Position numbers and translations under genes: made by a program. 64,000 bases of DNA. Origin: Periplaneta americana. Taxonomy: Eukaryota; Arthropoda; Insecta; Blattodea; Blattidae. The stretch covers positions 60,374,892 to 60,438,891 of the forward strand of contig NC_091119.1 in the NCBI RefSeq assembly GCF_040183065.1, in the 5' to 3' direction. How positions within the stretch are numbered: position 1 is the stretch's first letter; each line of letters begins with the position of its first letter. Positions 44,685-57,300 of this stretch are shown piece after piece. Below the pieces are notes generated by a model. The model worked only from the letters and a program-made list of their open reading frames with translations, was not told the DNA's origin and ran no database searches.

Positions 44685-45603
44685 TTAGTCATCACCAGGC
44701 AGCGAATTTTCGTTCCCAAACGTACAGCGGATCGAGTAGTTTCTTCTGATAGCTACATCTATTACGTCACGTGGATTCATAAGCAAGGTCGAATTGCAAG
44801 TAGGTACGCATGGGGTCATTAAATAACAATGATGTAATGTATTATAAATATGCCCCTGTAACGTCATATGACGTAGAAAGAACATCCTCTTAGTTTAAAC
44901 AAATTTTATGTGATGTTTTTAAAAGATTTGGATTTCATAACCTTAGAATGTATGTTTTCATTCACTGCAATGGGATAGGTTTTGATAAACGAATTAATTA
45001 TCTGTATTGTGTAAAATGTAAATATTACTAATTTGTATATTGATTTTTGTTATTATTATTTTGTCCCTGTAACTTCATGTGACGTAGGAAGATCATTTTC
45101 TTAGCTTAAACAATTTTTTACTGACAGTTATGGTAAAAGATACGAATTTCATAATCTCAGAATATATATGTTTTTCTTCACCGTAACGGAGTATGCTATT
45201 ATATGCAATATATATTAGGCTATAGAACATAATAGTAAACATGATACACATTAACTATAAATACTCTATATATAATATATTTAATTAATTCATTTAACGA
45301 AATCAACTCTGTTACGGTGAACAAAAACATATACAGTATTCTGAGATTATGAAATTCATATCTTTTACTATAACTGTCAGTAAAAAATTTGTTTAAGCTG
45401 AGAAAATGTTCTTCCTACGTCATATGACGTTACAGGGGCATATTTATAATACATTACATCATTGTTATTTAATGACCCCATGCGTACCTGCTTGCAATTC
45501 GACCTTGCTTATGCATCCACGTGACGTAATAGATGTAGCTACCAGAAGAAACTACTCGATCCGTATGTTTGAGAACGGAAATGTGCTGCCTGGTCATCAC
45601 TAA
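44685..45603. mobile_element. Inverted cluster of three hAT C-terminal fragments
   Basis: Arm 44685-44887 is mirrored by 45402-45603, and 45057-45200 is mirrored by 45297-45435. In coding orientation the segment reads NNNDVMYYKYAPVTSYDVER (44830-44890 plus; same on minus near 45430). A second plus copy at 45060 reads VPVTSCDVGRSFS. These are the hAT C-terminal CDVERSFS motif in decayed form. Both arms stay open for about 65 codons on the opposite strand by chance. Confidence 0.75.
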
Positions 45604-45733
45604 TCGTCCATAGTTTACCTTTTGTCATGTTTATATTTATCCATGTTTCGCTGAGGAAGAAATATAGCACGTTTAGTTGATCTTATATCTTTATTTGCAC
45701 AAAGAAACTGATTAGGCCTACGCAGCGTAACTA

Positions 45734-46336
45734 CTGGGTGTTCATTTCAAAGTGTGTCATGACGTCACTGTTGTGAGTCAGCGATTTGAAGCGAGTTTCA
45801 GCTTTTATGTCAGAGAAGTTGCCTATTAATCAAGGCGTTCAATCTGAACGAGAACGTGTACGGTATAACTTGAACGTCGTAGCAACAGATGGGGGTCTGT
45901 ACGGTCTGTGTGCTACCATAACCTCTTTCGAACTGTGTTTTGCGCGGGCAAGTCGTACGCAGGGTATTTGTTATCATCGGTTGCGTACGGCAACATTCCA
46001 CAACACAAATCAAATGCTCCGTGTCCATGTTGACCGTCGAAGTTAATGTCAACAAATACGTAAGAAATCGTCTTACCCTCTCCCCATATCCCGACAGTAA
46101 TAAAAAACCCACCTCAGTACATGTTTCCAAACAGTTCACATTCCTGCCACTACCGGCGTTACCGTACATATCAGTAAGTACTCTTCAGAATGAACGCCGT
46201 ACTTGCTATGCAACTTCTCTGGCACATAGGTAATACACCTCTGCGGAAGTGTAGGAAGATTGAATTCTCTAGGCTCATCGACTAGCCACATGACGGCATA
46301 TGGCGAGCCATGACACACTTTGAACTGAACACTCAG
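45734..46336. mobile_element. TA-flanked MITE (603 bp)
   Basis: Left end CTGGGTGTTCATTTCAAAGT, right end (inverse) CTGAGTGTTCAGTTCAAAGT, each continuing GTGTCATG. TA flanks at 45732-45733 and 46337-46338. No transposase domain was recognised in the short frames inside. Confidence 0.78.
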
Positions 46337-46668
46337 TATGTTCTTACGTTTCATCAAATCTTTTGCGCCATATTAATGTTCTTATAGCGGAAACCAATGT
46401 TTCTCATTATCCACGACAGAGATGATCGAGACGCAGGGAAAAACAACTTTCCTTTGCCACTTTTTAATGTCATTCAAACTTGCGATGCAACCTTCTCCAT
46501 ACAAACTTAAAATATTCATCCTCAATGCATAGCTGTCGAAATTATCTGTTTTATTTTTAGAACTATCCCGTGGCCGTTTTCTCGTTCGACTTTTCAATTC
46601 GCCTGCTTGTTTCTTTTCAAGAATTACTTTTCACCAATTCCGGTCGCTTTAATAGTTCATGCTTACAT

Positions 46669-46922
46669 CCTAGATCATATATGTAACAGATAACTCCTCG
46701 CTACGTTAAAATCGGCAGCACTTTAAAGAGAACAACCGCCAGGACCGCCACCCGTCCGCCGTAAACGAACACGAGATGGCAGCACAGCCGCTAATGCAAT
46801 TCAAATGGGTATTATGACATGACTCCTTATGTAACAACTAGATGGCAGCGTAGTAAACCTGACAAAAGTTGTTAACCTCAACGCCTATAACCCCGACATA
46901 TCTGTTACATATATGATCTAGG
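46669..46922. mobile_element. MITE (254 bp)
   Basis: Perfect inverted ends CCTAGATCATATATGTAACA. CTTACAT on the left and CTTACAC on the right may be a 7-8 bp duplication, which would fit a hAT-type element. The GATGGCAGC motif is repeated inside. Confidence 0.78.
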
Positions 46923-47349
46923 CTTACACTTAGTGGCGGATATCACAGATTTACAGCACCTCGCATCGTCATATTCTGTCTGAAACTGTCTGAAAATACT
47001 CGTGAACCCGGCATGCAAGTTCTTTATTTTCGGAACGAATATGGTTCCCTCTTCCACCAATTAAATGAGGCACTATAATTAAGCATAAGATAAAAGTTAC
47101 ACTTAAAATTTCCATTGTTCAAAGTTCACAAACTACGATTCACGCAAACTGCTTGGAAACAGCGAACTGATAATGACTGTAGCACCTGTACGCAATAGAA
47201 ACTACAGAAATATCAGTGACTTTATTTCCCTATACCTATCCTCCCTATACCAGCATCAGAAACAGTAATTTGAGGATTTTCCAGGAATATATCAAGCAGC
47301 CTCTAAAGCTGTCAAGGTCAACCCTCTCTATTCGTGAAACACACTTATA

Positions 47350-48461
47350 CAGGCACATCATTTTATTTTTACTTCAATTTTTATTGTACCCGAGTTTTTT
47401 AATGTACTTCACTCCCACCCCTTCTAGGTACTAATGAAGTTTCAACTGTTCTCCAGACAGAATCAAGACCGCGTGTAGTAAACAGCACTGAGTTAGTGAG
47501 TATAGTACGTTCCAGAAATATGTTCGCGTTTTCCAATGACGAAAGAGCTTTCAATATTGAATCATATTTTCGCACAGGTACTGTCCGTTTGCCTACGTTG
47601 CATCCCGATTTCCCCCACCTGCTTCTGCAAACCCCTCTGTAAAAGATGGGCTGTCTTAGCTTTTTTCTGAAAACATTAATTTCTGTTAGGAATTGGACGT
47701 TTACGAAATATTATACAACTGTTTAAAATAGGCCCTAACTTAAATAAAAGGGCCTCGTTAAGTAATTAACTGTCACGTGATTTCCCCCCTTTCTACGATC
47801 CTGCGGCATAACCACTTGGACGGACAGTAGATAGCATGTCTGAGTAATTTTATCTGTGCGGGTCGGGCAGAAGTGAAGATTGAATTTACAGTACGTAAGG
47901 TACTCTTTTATAGAGTAGGTACAGAATTATTTCAACAGAGTTACTATTACGAAGGACGAAACTGGCAATTGGAGTTAGATGCAATAGTCTATAGTGCAAT
48001 AATATGCACAAAAAAACTTAAGCCTCTATCGAAATGAACGTCCACCATTTTAAAAAATATGTTTAAATATACATATTATGATTGTTTTCATTTTAACTTC
48101 ATTCTCTATATTGCACGCTAATGTGCTGTAGACAGTATAATGTACACTGCATAATGAATACGTTCGTATAGATAACTCAGTTCGTGATTAAAAACACTCA
48201 TTGTTAATACAGTACTGCATTTTGATTAAACAAAAACCTAATGAAAATTATGGAACTCAAAATCGCGATATTTCCTAGTTTACGTAAATGGATGAACCAC
48301 TTTTCTTCCCTCCTGTACTAGTAAAGTGATTTGTTTGTGTTTTATGCCAGTATCATCGAACTCCAGTTGTGGAAGGGGGTAGCGAACGGTGTTTCCGTTT
48401 CTCTAAAGTTATAGCCAGGTTAATATTAAAAATGTTAGTAAAAATAAAATGATGTCCCTGT
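47350..48461 (+). mobile_element. Mariner-like element, copy 2 (1.1 kb)
   Basis: Ends CAGGCACATCATTTTATTTT and CAGGGACATCATTTTATTTT, flanked by TA. About 47520-47575 encodes MFAFSNDERAFNIESYFRTG, the counterpart of FSIEEKAFIMEVYFHTG in copy 1. More decayed than copy 1. Confidence 0.85.
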
Positions 48462-49212
48462 AGTAGATTTTGACAGTCTGAGCTCTAAACCGACTCGATG
48501 CCACGTAAAAAAATTAATATTATAATATTCTCTAATATTAAATGTAAATAATCCTACTGTTTAGCCCAGAAAATTGGTAAATCTCTTCGAGCCTGTTGCC
48601 GGAAAAGTATGTTGAAGTGTTTAAGATCATAAAAACAATGGGTAGTGAGTTTTGACCCATTCTGAGTACAATTTACATATCAGCGACACAGCCGTGTGAT
48701 TTACGAGAATACAATATCGACAGACCTAGATGTGATCTTTTGTTTGGCACCAAAATCAGGGCGCTAACACATCAGAGTAGCGAGATATAGGCCTACTGCA
48801 CGAACATTTTCGAGCACGCCAAAAATGGCCGCCAATTGCCTCGGGCTCCCACCAAGTTCAGGCTCGCAGCATAGTAGTATACCCGATCGAACGAGACCAC
48901 ATTTATTTAAATCGTTTTATCAGTCATGAACTTATGGTGTCGGAATTGATCATCTTGCAAACGTTATATTGTTAAATTGCTGTTCCATCCTCCCTTAGAA
49001 TAAAGCAGTGAAGTAAGCACAAATTCCAAATTTGTTTCCTAGCTATTCTTGAAATACAAAGAAACGAAGTTTTTTTTTTTCCTGAACATGGTTGATTATT
49101 TACAGATTACTTACTCAACTTAACTTTTTAGAGGACCAAAATCAGACCTGTAGGATAGATTACTCTTTACCGAACCATTAACGCTATATAGTGAAGGTTC
49201 TTGCAACTTCGC
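48462..49212. other. No recognisable gene
   Basis: Lipase B intron sequence. Nothing recognised on either strand. Confidence 0.5.
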
Positions 49213-49485
49213 ATTATGGTCTGTTCCAGGGATCTGTAGAGTAGAAAGACGAAACAAGACCTCTGCGCAGGTGGTATGTCGGAGGACTAGGACCAATGAG
49301 ACATTGGTTGAACAAAGCTAGCCATGGCTTGTAGGGAGAGGATCATTTCTGTCTGAACTCTCTACCACGAGCATCTTACCCTTAGCGGCCTCGAGCTGAT
49401 GCTGCCCGCAATACACTCCGGCACAGATAGACTCCGTCCCCATATGCGCAAAGTTACTCTACAGATTCCTGGGACGGACCATAAT
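49213..49485. mobile_element. MITE (273 bp)
   Basis: Inverted ends ATTATGGTCTGTTCCAGGGA and ATTATGGTCCGTCCCAGGAA, continuing to TCTGTAGAGTA. GC-richer than its surroundings. It lies 147 bp past the end of the penultimate lipase B exon. Confidence 0.75.
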
Positions 49486-49631
49486 ATAATAGAGCAGTCA
49501 AGGCACAAAGAACCAATAAATACTTTGCTGCAACCCATCAAGAGAATAGGATATTTTGAACAATTGGAGAGGTAATTAATATTATTTCTTACATGCTAAT
49601 ATGACTTACACCTTCATCTTGTGCAGCTTAC

Positions 49632-49774
49632 CTCTGAATTGATAATTATATCTCCTTTACTGTAGTATAGGGAGGTGGGTACACTGATATTCTTTAGGTT
49701 GTAGTCTGGGGCTTCAGACTGACCGTACACTTCCATGTTCTTCGCAGATCCATAATCGAATTCAGAGAATTTGC
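49632..49774 (-). CDS. Lipase B, penultimate exon (catalytic Asp)
   Basis: This 143-nt exon lies between the acceptor CTGTTCCTCAG and the donor TCAGAG|GTAAGC. Its first two bases complete a Gly split with the previous exon (G + GC), then 47 codons follow: KFSEFDYGSAKNMEVYG, APDYNLKNISVPTSLYYSKG, DIIINSE. Acid lipases have xFxxYDYGxxxNxxxYG, then PPxYDLxxIxVPxxLYxGxxDxL. The Asp of KGDII corresponds to the catalytic acid. The more usual GxND is here KGD, a small departure. The exon ends in phase 0 and joins SVQKLATVLPH of the last exon. Confidence 0.94.
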
Positions 49775-49829
49775 CTGAGGAACAGAAAGAACTTTAATAG
49801 GAGCGTGGCTTATAAACAGAAAAAAAGAT

Positions 49830-49898
49830 ATAGTAGTAATAATAATAATAATAATAGTAATAATAATAGTAATAGTAATAATTTATTATTGCTACTCC

Positions 49899-49946
<48 letters not shown>
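49830..49946. repeat. (TAA)n and (TTA)n microsatellite pair
   Basis: TAA/TAG repeats followed by TTA repeats form an imperfect palindrome that could fold into a hairpin. It starts 55 bp upstream of the penultimate exon (in transcript direction), close to the acceptor. Confidence 0.92.
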
Positions 49947-49947
<1 letters not shown>

Positions 49948-50020
49948 TATTACCTACTGATACTTACATTCTTGCAAAATGATATTTACCGTATCTCCCT
50001 CTATAGCTACTGTACATGTA

Positions 50021-50805
50021 TACAAGATGTTTCAAAAGTATAGCTACAAATTGCAGGGTTGGCTAGAGGGCAACGAAACAAGGAAAAAAGTCTTAACAAA
50101 CAAAGGTCCGGAAATCAACACTTACCGAGATATGATGTCATCACTGTGGCCACCAACTTAACATATATTTGCAACTTCATTTATTACCTGGCATAATTAA
50201 TGGCTGTGCGTACCTCCAACATGATCCACACGATCTTTTGGATGATGTGCCTCTTTGGGAAAGGCAGCTGTTGTGGTACGTGAACGATGGAGCACAGGCT
50301 TACTTACATTTGAATATTCGAGAATTCTTGAACACAAGCTCCCATAACAGGTGAATCGGCCATGGCTTAACATCATGGCCTTCCAGGTCCTCCGACTTCA
50401 ATCTTCTGGATTTTTTGTTTGGGGATATTTGAAATGTATTGTGTATTCCGATCCTGTTGATAATGTTCATGGACTCCGGGAACGTATTGTCAATTGTTTT
50501 ATGGCATTAGTGACATGCCATTGATATTCGAACGAATACGGTTGTCGACGAGGAAAAGTGCTCATGTCTACCATATCATGAACGATGATCATATTGAGCA
50601 CATATTATAACGCTCTCTTACTTCAGTGCACATTGGATCCTGTGTTACCCCAGAGCATCTGCACTGGCGAGACATAATAAAACCCCATAGGCTAGATTTC
50701 GGAAACTTCTGGTTTCAGGACCTTTGTTTATTATGACTTTTGCCTTGTTTCACTACTTTCTACTCGCCCCTGCTGTTTGTACCTATACTTTTGAAACATT
50801 CTGTG
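50021..50805 (+). mobile_element. Mariner-like element with decayed transposase C-terminal half
   Basis: The left end TACAAGATGTTTCAAAAGTA and the right end (inverse, AGAATGTTTCAAAAGTATAG) continue into GAAACAAGG and ACAAAGGTCC. The plus strand at 50190-50354 reads INGCAYLQHDPHDLLDDVPL, then LNIREFLNTSSHNR. After a stop come WPSRSSDFNLLDF and later DSGNVLSIV. Frameshifts are present. These match the LPELLEDVPL...NVRxFLN...WPxRSPDLxPLDFF block of mariner-type DDE transposases. Confidence 0.85.
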
Positions 50806-51189
50806 CATTATATACAAGATGGAAGTGAAATAACCCTGCAGATTTTTCAGCGAATAGATCATGTTGCATGTAATAAAAAACCGTAATACAATATTGGTGG
50901 AAAGTTCATAGTTTTCTCAGAAAGAAATTGTTTTTTCCCAAATGTTTAACTCCCTCTTATTCGGTAACTATTGCGAATTAGATCGTGATTTGTGTCCATA
51001 TGATAGAAAATCAAATAAAGAATCATTTATGCCTCTGTAGCGTTTCAATAACGTGAGCGGTTTTCGTATAAATTTAATTTAAAAGCCACTAATTTCAAAT
51101 CACTGAACGATGCAATCCGCATTGTGACGTTGTAACTAAAGGGAGCGCGAGGCAGTACACGTTCGCTGAGTTTGTTGACCTCTTACATC

Positions 51190-51262
51190 TATATTGCGAT
51201 TCAAAAGGAGACTTGTGGCTTAGTGAATAAACGTCAGCACCGTTCGGGTCCCAGTGCCGGAG
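51190..51262 (+). repeat. tRNA-like SINE head
   Basis: A-box-like TTGTGGCTTAGTGAATAAAC and B-box-like CGTTCGGGTCCCAGTGCCGG. Degenerate; only the head region was recognised. Confidence 0.55.
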
Positions 51263-51339
51263 AGAATTTTTCTCTGTTCCACCCAATCTTCATCATATAG
51301 TAACGCAGAATACCTGCACGGAAATATCATGTGTACTTC

Positions 51340-51478
51340 GGTACATCATAGCACCCCTTCACAGTCGAAGGAAACAGTGGCCATGACCTTCCCTGCTGAT
51401 GGAACAACTTTAAATTTTTTTCGCACGGGCGAGGATGTGTCTCCATTCCGTAAACGCCCTCTTTGTTTCAGGTGTTAA
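51340..51478 (-). pseudogene. Mariner transposase fragment
   Basis: The minus strand reads ETKRAFTEWRHILAPVRKKF, then KVVPSAGKVMATVSFDCEG. Mariner transposases have WRHxxSPxxKKxKxxPSAGKVMATVFWDxxG; the D after VS/VF is the second catalytic Asp. Here FWD is SFD. Only this segment remains; there is a stop after GVL. Confidence 0.75.
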
Positions 51479-51687
51479 ATGATTCACCTATAAGTCATCA
51501 CCCGTAATGATGCGACTTAAGCCGGCAACTGTACAGTACAGGATAACTAGCGCCACTCTTTTGTCAGTTTTTTTCACGAATCTCTTTGACCGTTACATTA
51601 CAAATCAGTACACGTCAGCGAGCACAGCCTGCATCACATAGTCACACAATGGGTCAGAACACAAATCTAACTGGACAAAATTAATAA

Positions 51688-51853
51688 CCTCTCATCCCGG
51701 GCCAGGTCGATGGCATTTAAGTGTGCTTAAATGCGACAGGCTCATGTCAGTAAATTTACTGACATGTAAAAGAACTCCTGCGGGACAAAATTCCAGCACA
51801 CCTACGACGCTGATGTAACTTGGGCAGTTGAAGCGTCGTTACATAAAACATAA
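51688..51853 (+). mobile_element. SINE family C, 5'-truncated copy
   Basis: Starts just after the B box (CCCGGGCCAGGTCGATGGCA), continues TTTAAGTGTGCTTAAATGCG and GTAAAAGAACTCCTGCGGGA, and ends GAAGCGTCGTTACATAAAAC. It interrupts the ACAAAATTAATAACCTCTC unit of the repeat family, and TAACTATAACTTCTC follows the tail, a probable target duplication. Confidence 0.88.
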
Positions 51854-52113
51854 CATTTAACTATAACTTCTCTCTTATATAACAGATTTGTATTAAATTT
51901 TATACAGGAGTTACAGGTAGCATATATTTTTTGTGTACAAACTCCAATTAAATTTCCATAAGAGGAACTACCCCCTTGCAGGGGTGCATTTACGTAAAAT
52001 TAATAACCCTTCTGTATAACATATTTATATTAAACTTTATATAGGTAGTGGCGACTCGTGATATTTTTTGAATGTAGGATATGAGATTGATGACTGATGA
52101 CCAAGACAGAAGC

Positions 52114-52172
<59 letters not shown>

Positions 52173-52174
52173 GG

Positions 52175-52206
<32 letters not shown>

Positions 52207-52214
52207 AATAATAT
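52114..52214. repeat. (TAA)n microsatellite
   Basis: About 30 TAA units with one GGA interruption and a CTAA near the end. Confidence 0.95.
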
Positions 52215-52845
52215 AATAGAGCATGCAAAATTAATTTCTTGCTACAGTTAAATTCTTCTAAATGATCAAATAGAACTTAGATATTCTTTCGGCAGTTCTC
52301 TCATCTGAAAGTCCTGCTAATTCTGTGTTTTATTATAGCTTATTTTATTAATTGTTAAGTAATTTTGTTTTTTTTTATTCATTTTATTTTTTATATTATA
52401 TGATTTTAAATTATTTATTATTTCGTTTATTCTATTGTTTAAAAATAACCAGGAGGCTACAAGGGTACTTGAAAATTCGTATTATAGTCTGTGATAGGGT
52501 TTCTATTCCATCACTCGGAAAGAAGGGTCGTAATATAGGATACACGGCCACATCCTCAAATGCGGTTAAAATCAAGCCATACCACGCCTTCCGCACTCAC
52601 CCCTGTCCATAACTTCTTCACTGTTAGAGAAAACAGTTTGCTGTAGGATATTTGGATGGTTCCTCGGAAAGTATTCCTATGGTCTGAGATGTGCAGTGGC
52701 GACAACTCACGACAGAAAGTTCAAGTTTGAAGAAAATTATTACGTCGGGACGCATTAAAAATCGAAATCTGTAATTAAAATGTTTTCTGTCCTTAGAGGC
52801 ACGAAATTAAACTGTAGGATCATTCTCATATACTTAATGGAGAAA
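52215..52845. other. No recognisable gene
   Basis: AT-rich; an 86-codon frame (52352-52612) has hydrophobic low-complexity content and no recognised domain. Confidence 0.45.
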
Positions 52846-54071
52846 TCGCTACTGGTATAGGGGTTACATGTAGCGTATATTTTGTGTACAAAATCTGATT
52901 ACTTTTCTATAAGAGAAACTATCCCTTTATAGGGGGTGAATTTAGAAAAAAATTATTTCTCTACTACCTAAAGAATTTTTTTTTATAAAACTTTCAACTT
53001 TACAGTAGTTTCAGGTAATATATTTTTCTGTGCGAACTCTCATTACGTTTATGTAAGAGGCATTGCTCTTTTATATGAGGTGGTTTTAGAGAAAATTACT
53101 AAATTCTCTCCTACATAGCAGCTTTTTATGAAACTGAGCGTAGTATCTTCCTTTGCAACACTTGGTTCAATTACATCAAGTAAGTGCTGGAAATCTGTAG
53201 AAGATATTCTAATAAATTTTTATATTGACCACTGATTTCTTGATTTTTCAGGATATTCCATAAGTTCGATGCACCATTAACACTTCTGTCTCTATATTCT
53301 TCTGAGTCTTGAGAGATTTGTTGTTTTATTTTTAAAGTTCAATATAATTCTACACTTCAAGAAATAACTCACTACTGACAAGAGGAAAAATCCTGAAAAA
53401 ATTCTGCGCAGGTTACAGTTAGGCCACAAATGCAGGTCCCTGCACATACATCTTATATCATAGTCATGTATGACAGCGGTGGCGAAAATGTAATCGTGCG
53501 CCGAGCCTCTGTGTAACCTGCAACGTGCATAGCACCTATGGACACCCGAAGGGGAAGTGAAGAAACTGTCTGACCTATTAACGGATTTTCATTTTCCTTA
53601 TGTCAAGCACTTAACCCATGACTGCATAGCGTCCTAAAAATGGGACTTGCGTAAAATACTCATTTCTATGGAACTTTTTCTTGTTGGTACATTTGGAGGC
53701 ATTGTTTAGAAGGTAAATTATTATATTGTATTATAGTGTTGCAGTGTTTGAATTCCGCGCGAACATTTGTTCATACCTGCTAATTTTTTACAAGATGGCA
53801 GGTTAACAGTATTTCGTGACGCACCGCGGGTAAGTTTATTCTTAGTTACTCTGTAATGGTGGTACAGAAATCTGATTTTTATTTTCGCAAAATGAGTTGA
53901 ATACTTCAGTTTTCATGTGGTATATAACAACAATATATTTTTCTTATATGTTGCTAGTTACAAGGTGAAATAATGTGCCGTCCTAAAAATAGGACGCCAT
54001 GCAGTGTGCACTCCTGTAGTATTCTTCATAATATGTGTATGGTTTCCATTACATTGTTTTATTTCCAGTCT

Positions 54072-54357
54072 AACCGTGAGTGAAATTCTGGGGTTAATGG
54101 AAAATCAAAATAATAATAATGAGAGTCTAATATATGTGACCCCTCCAGAAGATTTTCATGATACAAATAAATACAGTGATAAATCGGACTACGAGCATGA
54201 GGCTTATTCGAATAATCTTGGCGGTAAAATGCTACTTATTAAAGTGGAATTAAAAAAAAAAAAACGTAATGATGATGATGATGATGATGAAGATGACATT
54301 GTTGATGAAAGCATGCCAGGGTCTTCTGACATAAAGCTGCAACAAATAATTTTGAAA
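54072..54357 (+). pseudogene. piggyBac transposase N-terminal segment
   Basis: After a likely acceptor TTTTATTTCCAG the frame reads LTVSEILGLMENQ and continues YVTPPEDFHDTNKYSDKSD, then KRN followed by an Asp run and IVDESMPGSSDIKL. piggyBac-type transposases begin with an LTxEEILxLL helix and a long acidic stretch. The frame enters the LINE tail at 54358. The continuation is at about 57487-57650. The DNA-binding and catalytic parts are not present. Confidence 0.7.
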
Positions 54358-57300
54358 GTACTTACTTACTTACTTACTTACAAATGGCTTTTAAGGAACC
54401 CGAAGGTTCATTGCCGCCCTCACATAAGCCCGCCATCGGTCCCTATCCTGTGCAAGATTAATCCAGTCTCTATCATCATACCCCACCTCCCTCAAATCCA
54501 TTTTAATATTATCCTCCCATCTACGTCTCGGCCTCCCTAAAGGTCTTTTTCCCTCCAGTCTCCCAACTAACACTCTATATGCATTTCTGGATTCGCCCAT
54601 ACGTGCTACATGCCCTGCCCATCTCAAACGTCTGGATTTAATGTTCCTAATTATGTCAGGTGAAGAATACAATGCGTGCAGTTCTGTGTTGTGTAACTTT
54701 CTCCATTCTCCTGTAACTTCATCCCGCTTAGCCCCAAATATTTTCCTTAGCACCTTATTCTCAAACACCCTGAACCTATGTTCCTCTCTCAGAGTGAGAG
54801 TCCAAGTTTCACAACCATACAGAAGAACCGGTAATATAACTGTTTTATAAATTCTAACTTTCAAATTTTTGGACAGCAGACTGGATGATAAGAGCTTCTC
54901 AACCGAATAATAACAGGCATTTCCCATATTTATTCTGCGTTTAATTTCCTCCCGAGTGTCATTTATATTTGTTACTGTTGCTCCAAGATATTTGAATTTT
55001 TCCACCTCTTCGAAGGATAAATCTCTAATTTTTATATTTCCATTTCGTACAATATTCTGGTCACGAGACATAATCATATACTTTGTCTTTTCGGGATTTA
55101 CTTCCAAACCGATCGCTCTACTTGCTTCAAGCAAAATTTCCGTGTTTTCCTTAATCGTTAGTGTATTTTCTCCTAACATATTCACGTCATCCGCATAGAC
55201 AAGAAGCTGATGTAACCCGTTCAATTCCAAACCCTGCCTGTTATCCTGAACTTTCCTAATGACATATTCTAGATCGAAGTTAAAAAGTAAAGGTGATAGT
55301 GCATCTCCCTGCTTTAGCCCGCAGTGAATTGGAAAAGCATCAGATAGAAACTGACCTATACGGACTCTGCTGTATGTTTCACTGAGACACATTTTAATTA
55401 ATCGAACTAGTTTCTTGGGAATACCAAATTCAATAAGAATATCATATAATACTTCCTTCTTAATCGAGTCATAAGCCTTTTTGAAATCTATGAATAACTG
55501 ATGTACTGTACCCTTATACTCCCATTTTTTCTCCATTATCTGTCGAATACAAAAAATCTGATCAATAGTCGATCTATTACGCCGAAAACCGCACTGATGA
55601 TCCCCAATAATTTCATCTACGTACGGAGTTAATCTTCTCAAAAGAATATTGGACAAAATTTTGTACGACGTCAACAAAAGTGATATTCCTCGAAAGTTAC
55701 CACAGTTGGTTTTGTCCCCCTTTTTAAAAATAGGTACAATTATGGACTCCTTCCATTGTTCTGGTACAATTTCCTTTTCCCAAATAGCAAGTACAAGTTT
55801 ATAAATTTCGCTATATAATGCACTCCCACCCTCTTGTATTAATTCTGTTGGAATTTGATCGATACCTGGAGACTTGTACTTTTTCAGATTTTCTATCGCA
55901 ATTTCGACTTCTGAAAGCGTGGGTTCGGGTATAAATGGCTCAGCAGTTTGTATTTCAGTTTCGTCCCGATCATTTCTATTTGGCCTATGTACATTTAGTA
56001 GTTGCGCAAAATAGTTTTTCCATCTGTTTAGGATTGATGGAGAGTCTGCAAGCAAGTCACCATTCTCATCCTTGATCACGTTTACCCTTGGCTGATATCC
56101 GTTCTTAAATTCCTTTATACCCTTATATAAATCTCGAATGTTTTTATTCTTACTATTTGTTTCTACCTCATTCAGTTTTTCCTTCAAGTAACCTCTCTTT
56201 TTATTCCTAAGTATACGACTTGCTTCCCGTCTTTCATTGAAATAATTATCTCTCTTCTCCTCAACTGGATCCTGTAAGAATTTCAATTTTGCCTGTTTCC
56301 TTCTTTCTACTACCATGCAACAATCTTCATCAAACCACGGTTTCTTTTTCTTAGTTTCATTATAACCTATGCTCTGCTCAGCTGCAATTTTGATACTATC
56401 TCTGATATTTTCCCACACGCTATTAACATCTAATTCTTTCTCAACTTCGTCGGAACTTTCTAAAGTGGCAAACCTATTCGAAATTTCGACCTGATAATTT
56501 TGCTTAGCTTCCTCGTCCTTTAATTTCAAAATATTGAATTTAGTAATATTAACTTGTTGCTCTACTCGCTTGGCTACTGATAATCTTTCTCTTAATTCTC
56601 CAATCACCAAATAATGGTCAGAATTACAGTCTGCACCCCTGAAAGTTCGAATATCTACTATACTAGTATGTCTCCGTTTATCTATCAAGATGTGATCTAT
56701 TTGGTTGTGTGTCAATCCATCTGGAGAAGTCCAAGTATATTTATGTATATCCTTATGGGGGAATGTTGTACTTTTGACAATTAAATTTTTCGATGTGGCA
56801 AAGTTGACTAATCTAACTCCATTGTCACTACTAATTGCGTGTAGGCTCTCTTTTCCAATAGTTGGTCTAAAAATATCCTCCCGTCCTACTTTAGCATTGA
56901 AATCCCCCAATAAAATTTTCATGTGATATCTAGGGAACTGATCAAAAGTATGTTCCAATTCCTCATAGAAGCTATTCTTTATATGGTCGTCTTTCTCTTC
57001 TGTAGGGGCGTGAGCATTTATAACTATGATGTCGCACCATCTACCCTTAAGTACTAAATATGATAACCTGTCACTGATAAATTCGGCCTTTTTTACTCCT
57101 GATTTTATTCTTTTATGAACAAAGAATCCTGTTCCTAATTGGTGATTATTGTTTCCTTCCCCATAATACAACAAGTAATCTCCTATTTGTGATATGCCAT
57201 TCCCATCTAACCTAACCTCTTGTACCCCCACGAAGTCTATTCTATATCTAGCTAGTTCTTTTGCTACTAATGTTACCCCTCCTGTTCTATAAAGACTAGT

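Larger units (their letters stand above)
51660..53135 (+). mobile_element. Second locus of the about 150-bp-unit element (broken up)
   Basis: It begins ACTGGACAAAATTAATAACC like the element at 22905. The unit (TACAGGAGTTACAGGTAGCA, TTTTTGTGTACAAACTC, ATAAGAGGAACTACCCCCTT) appears at 51870-52050 and again at 52850-53130. A SINE and about 800 bp of unrelated sequence with a (TAA)n tract lie between. No inverse half is seen here. Confidence 0.7.

Noticed and set aside
44685-45603. Two nearly identical 65-66 codon frames on opposite strands
   Set aside because: They are the antisense of the mirrored hAT fragments, not genes.
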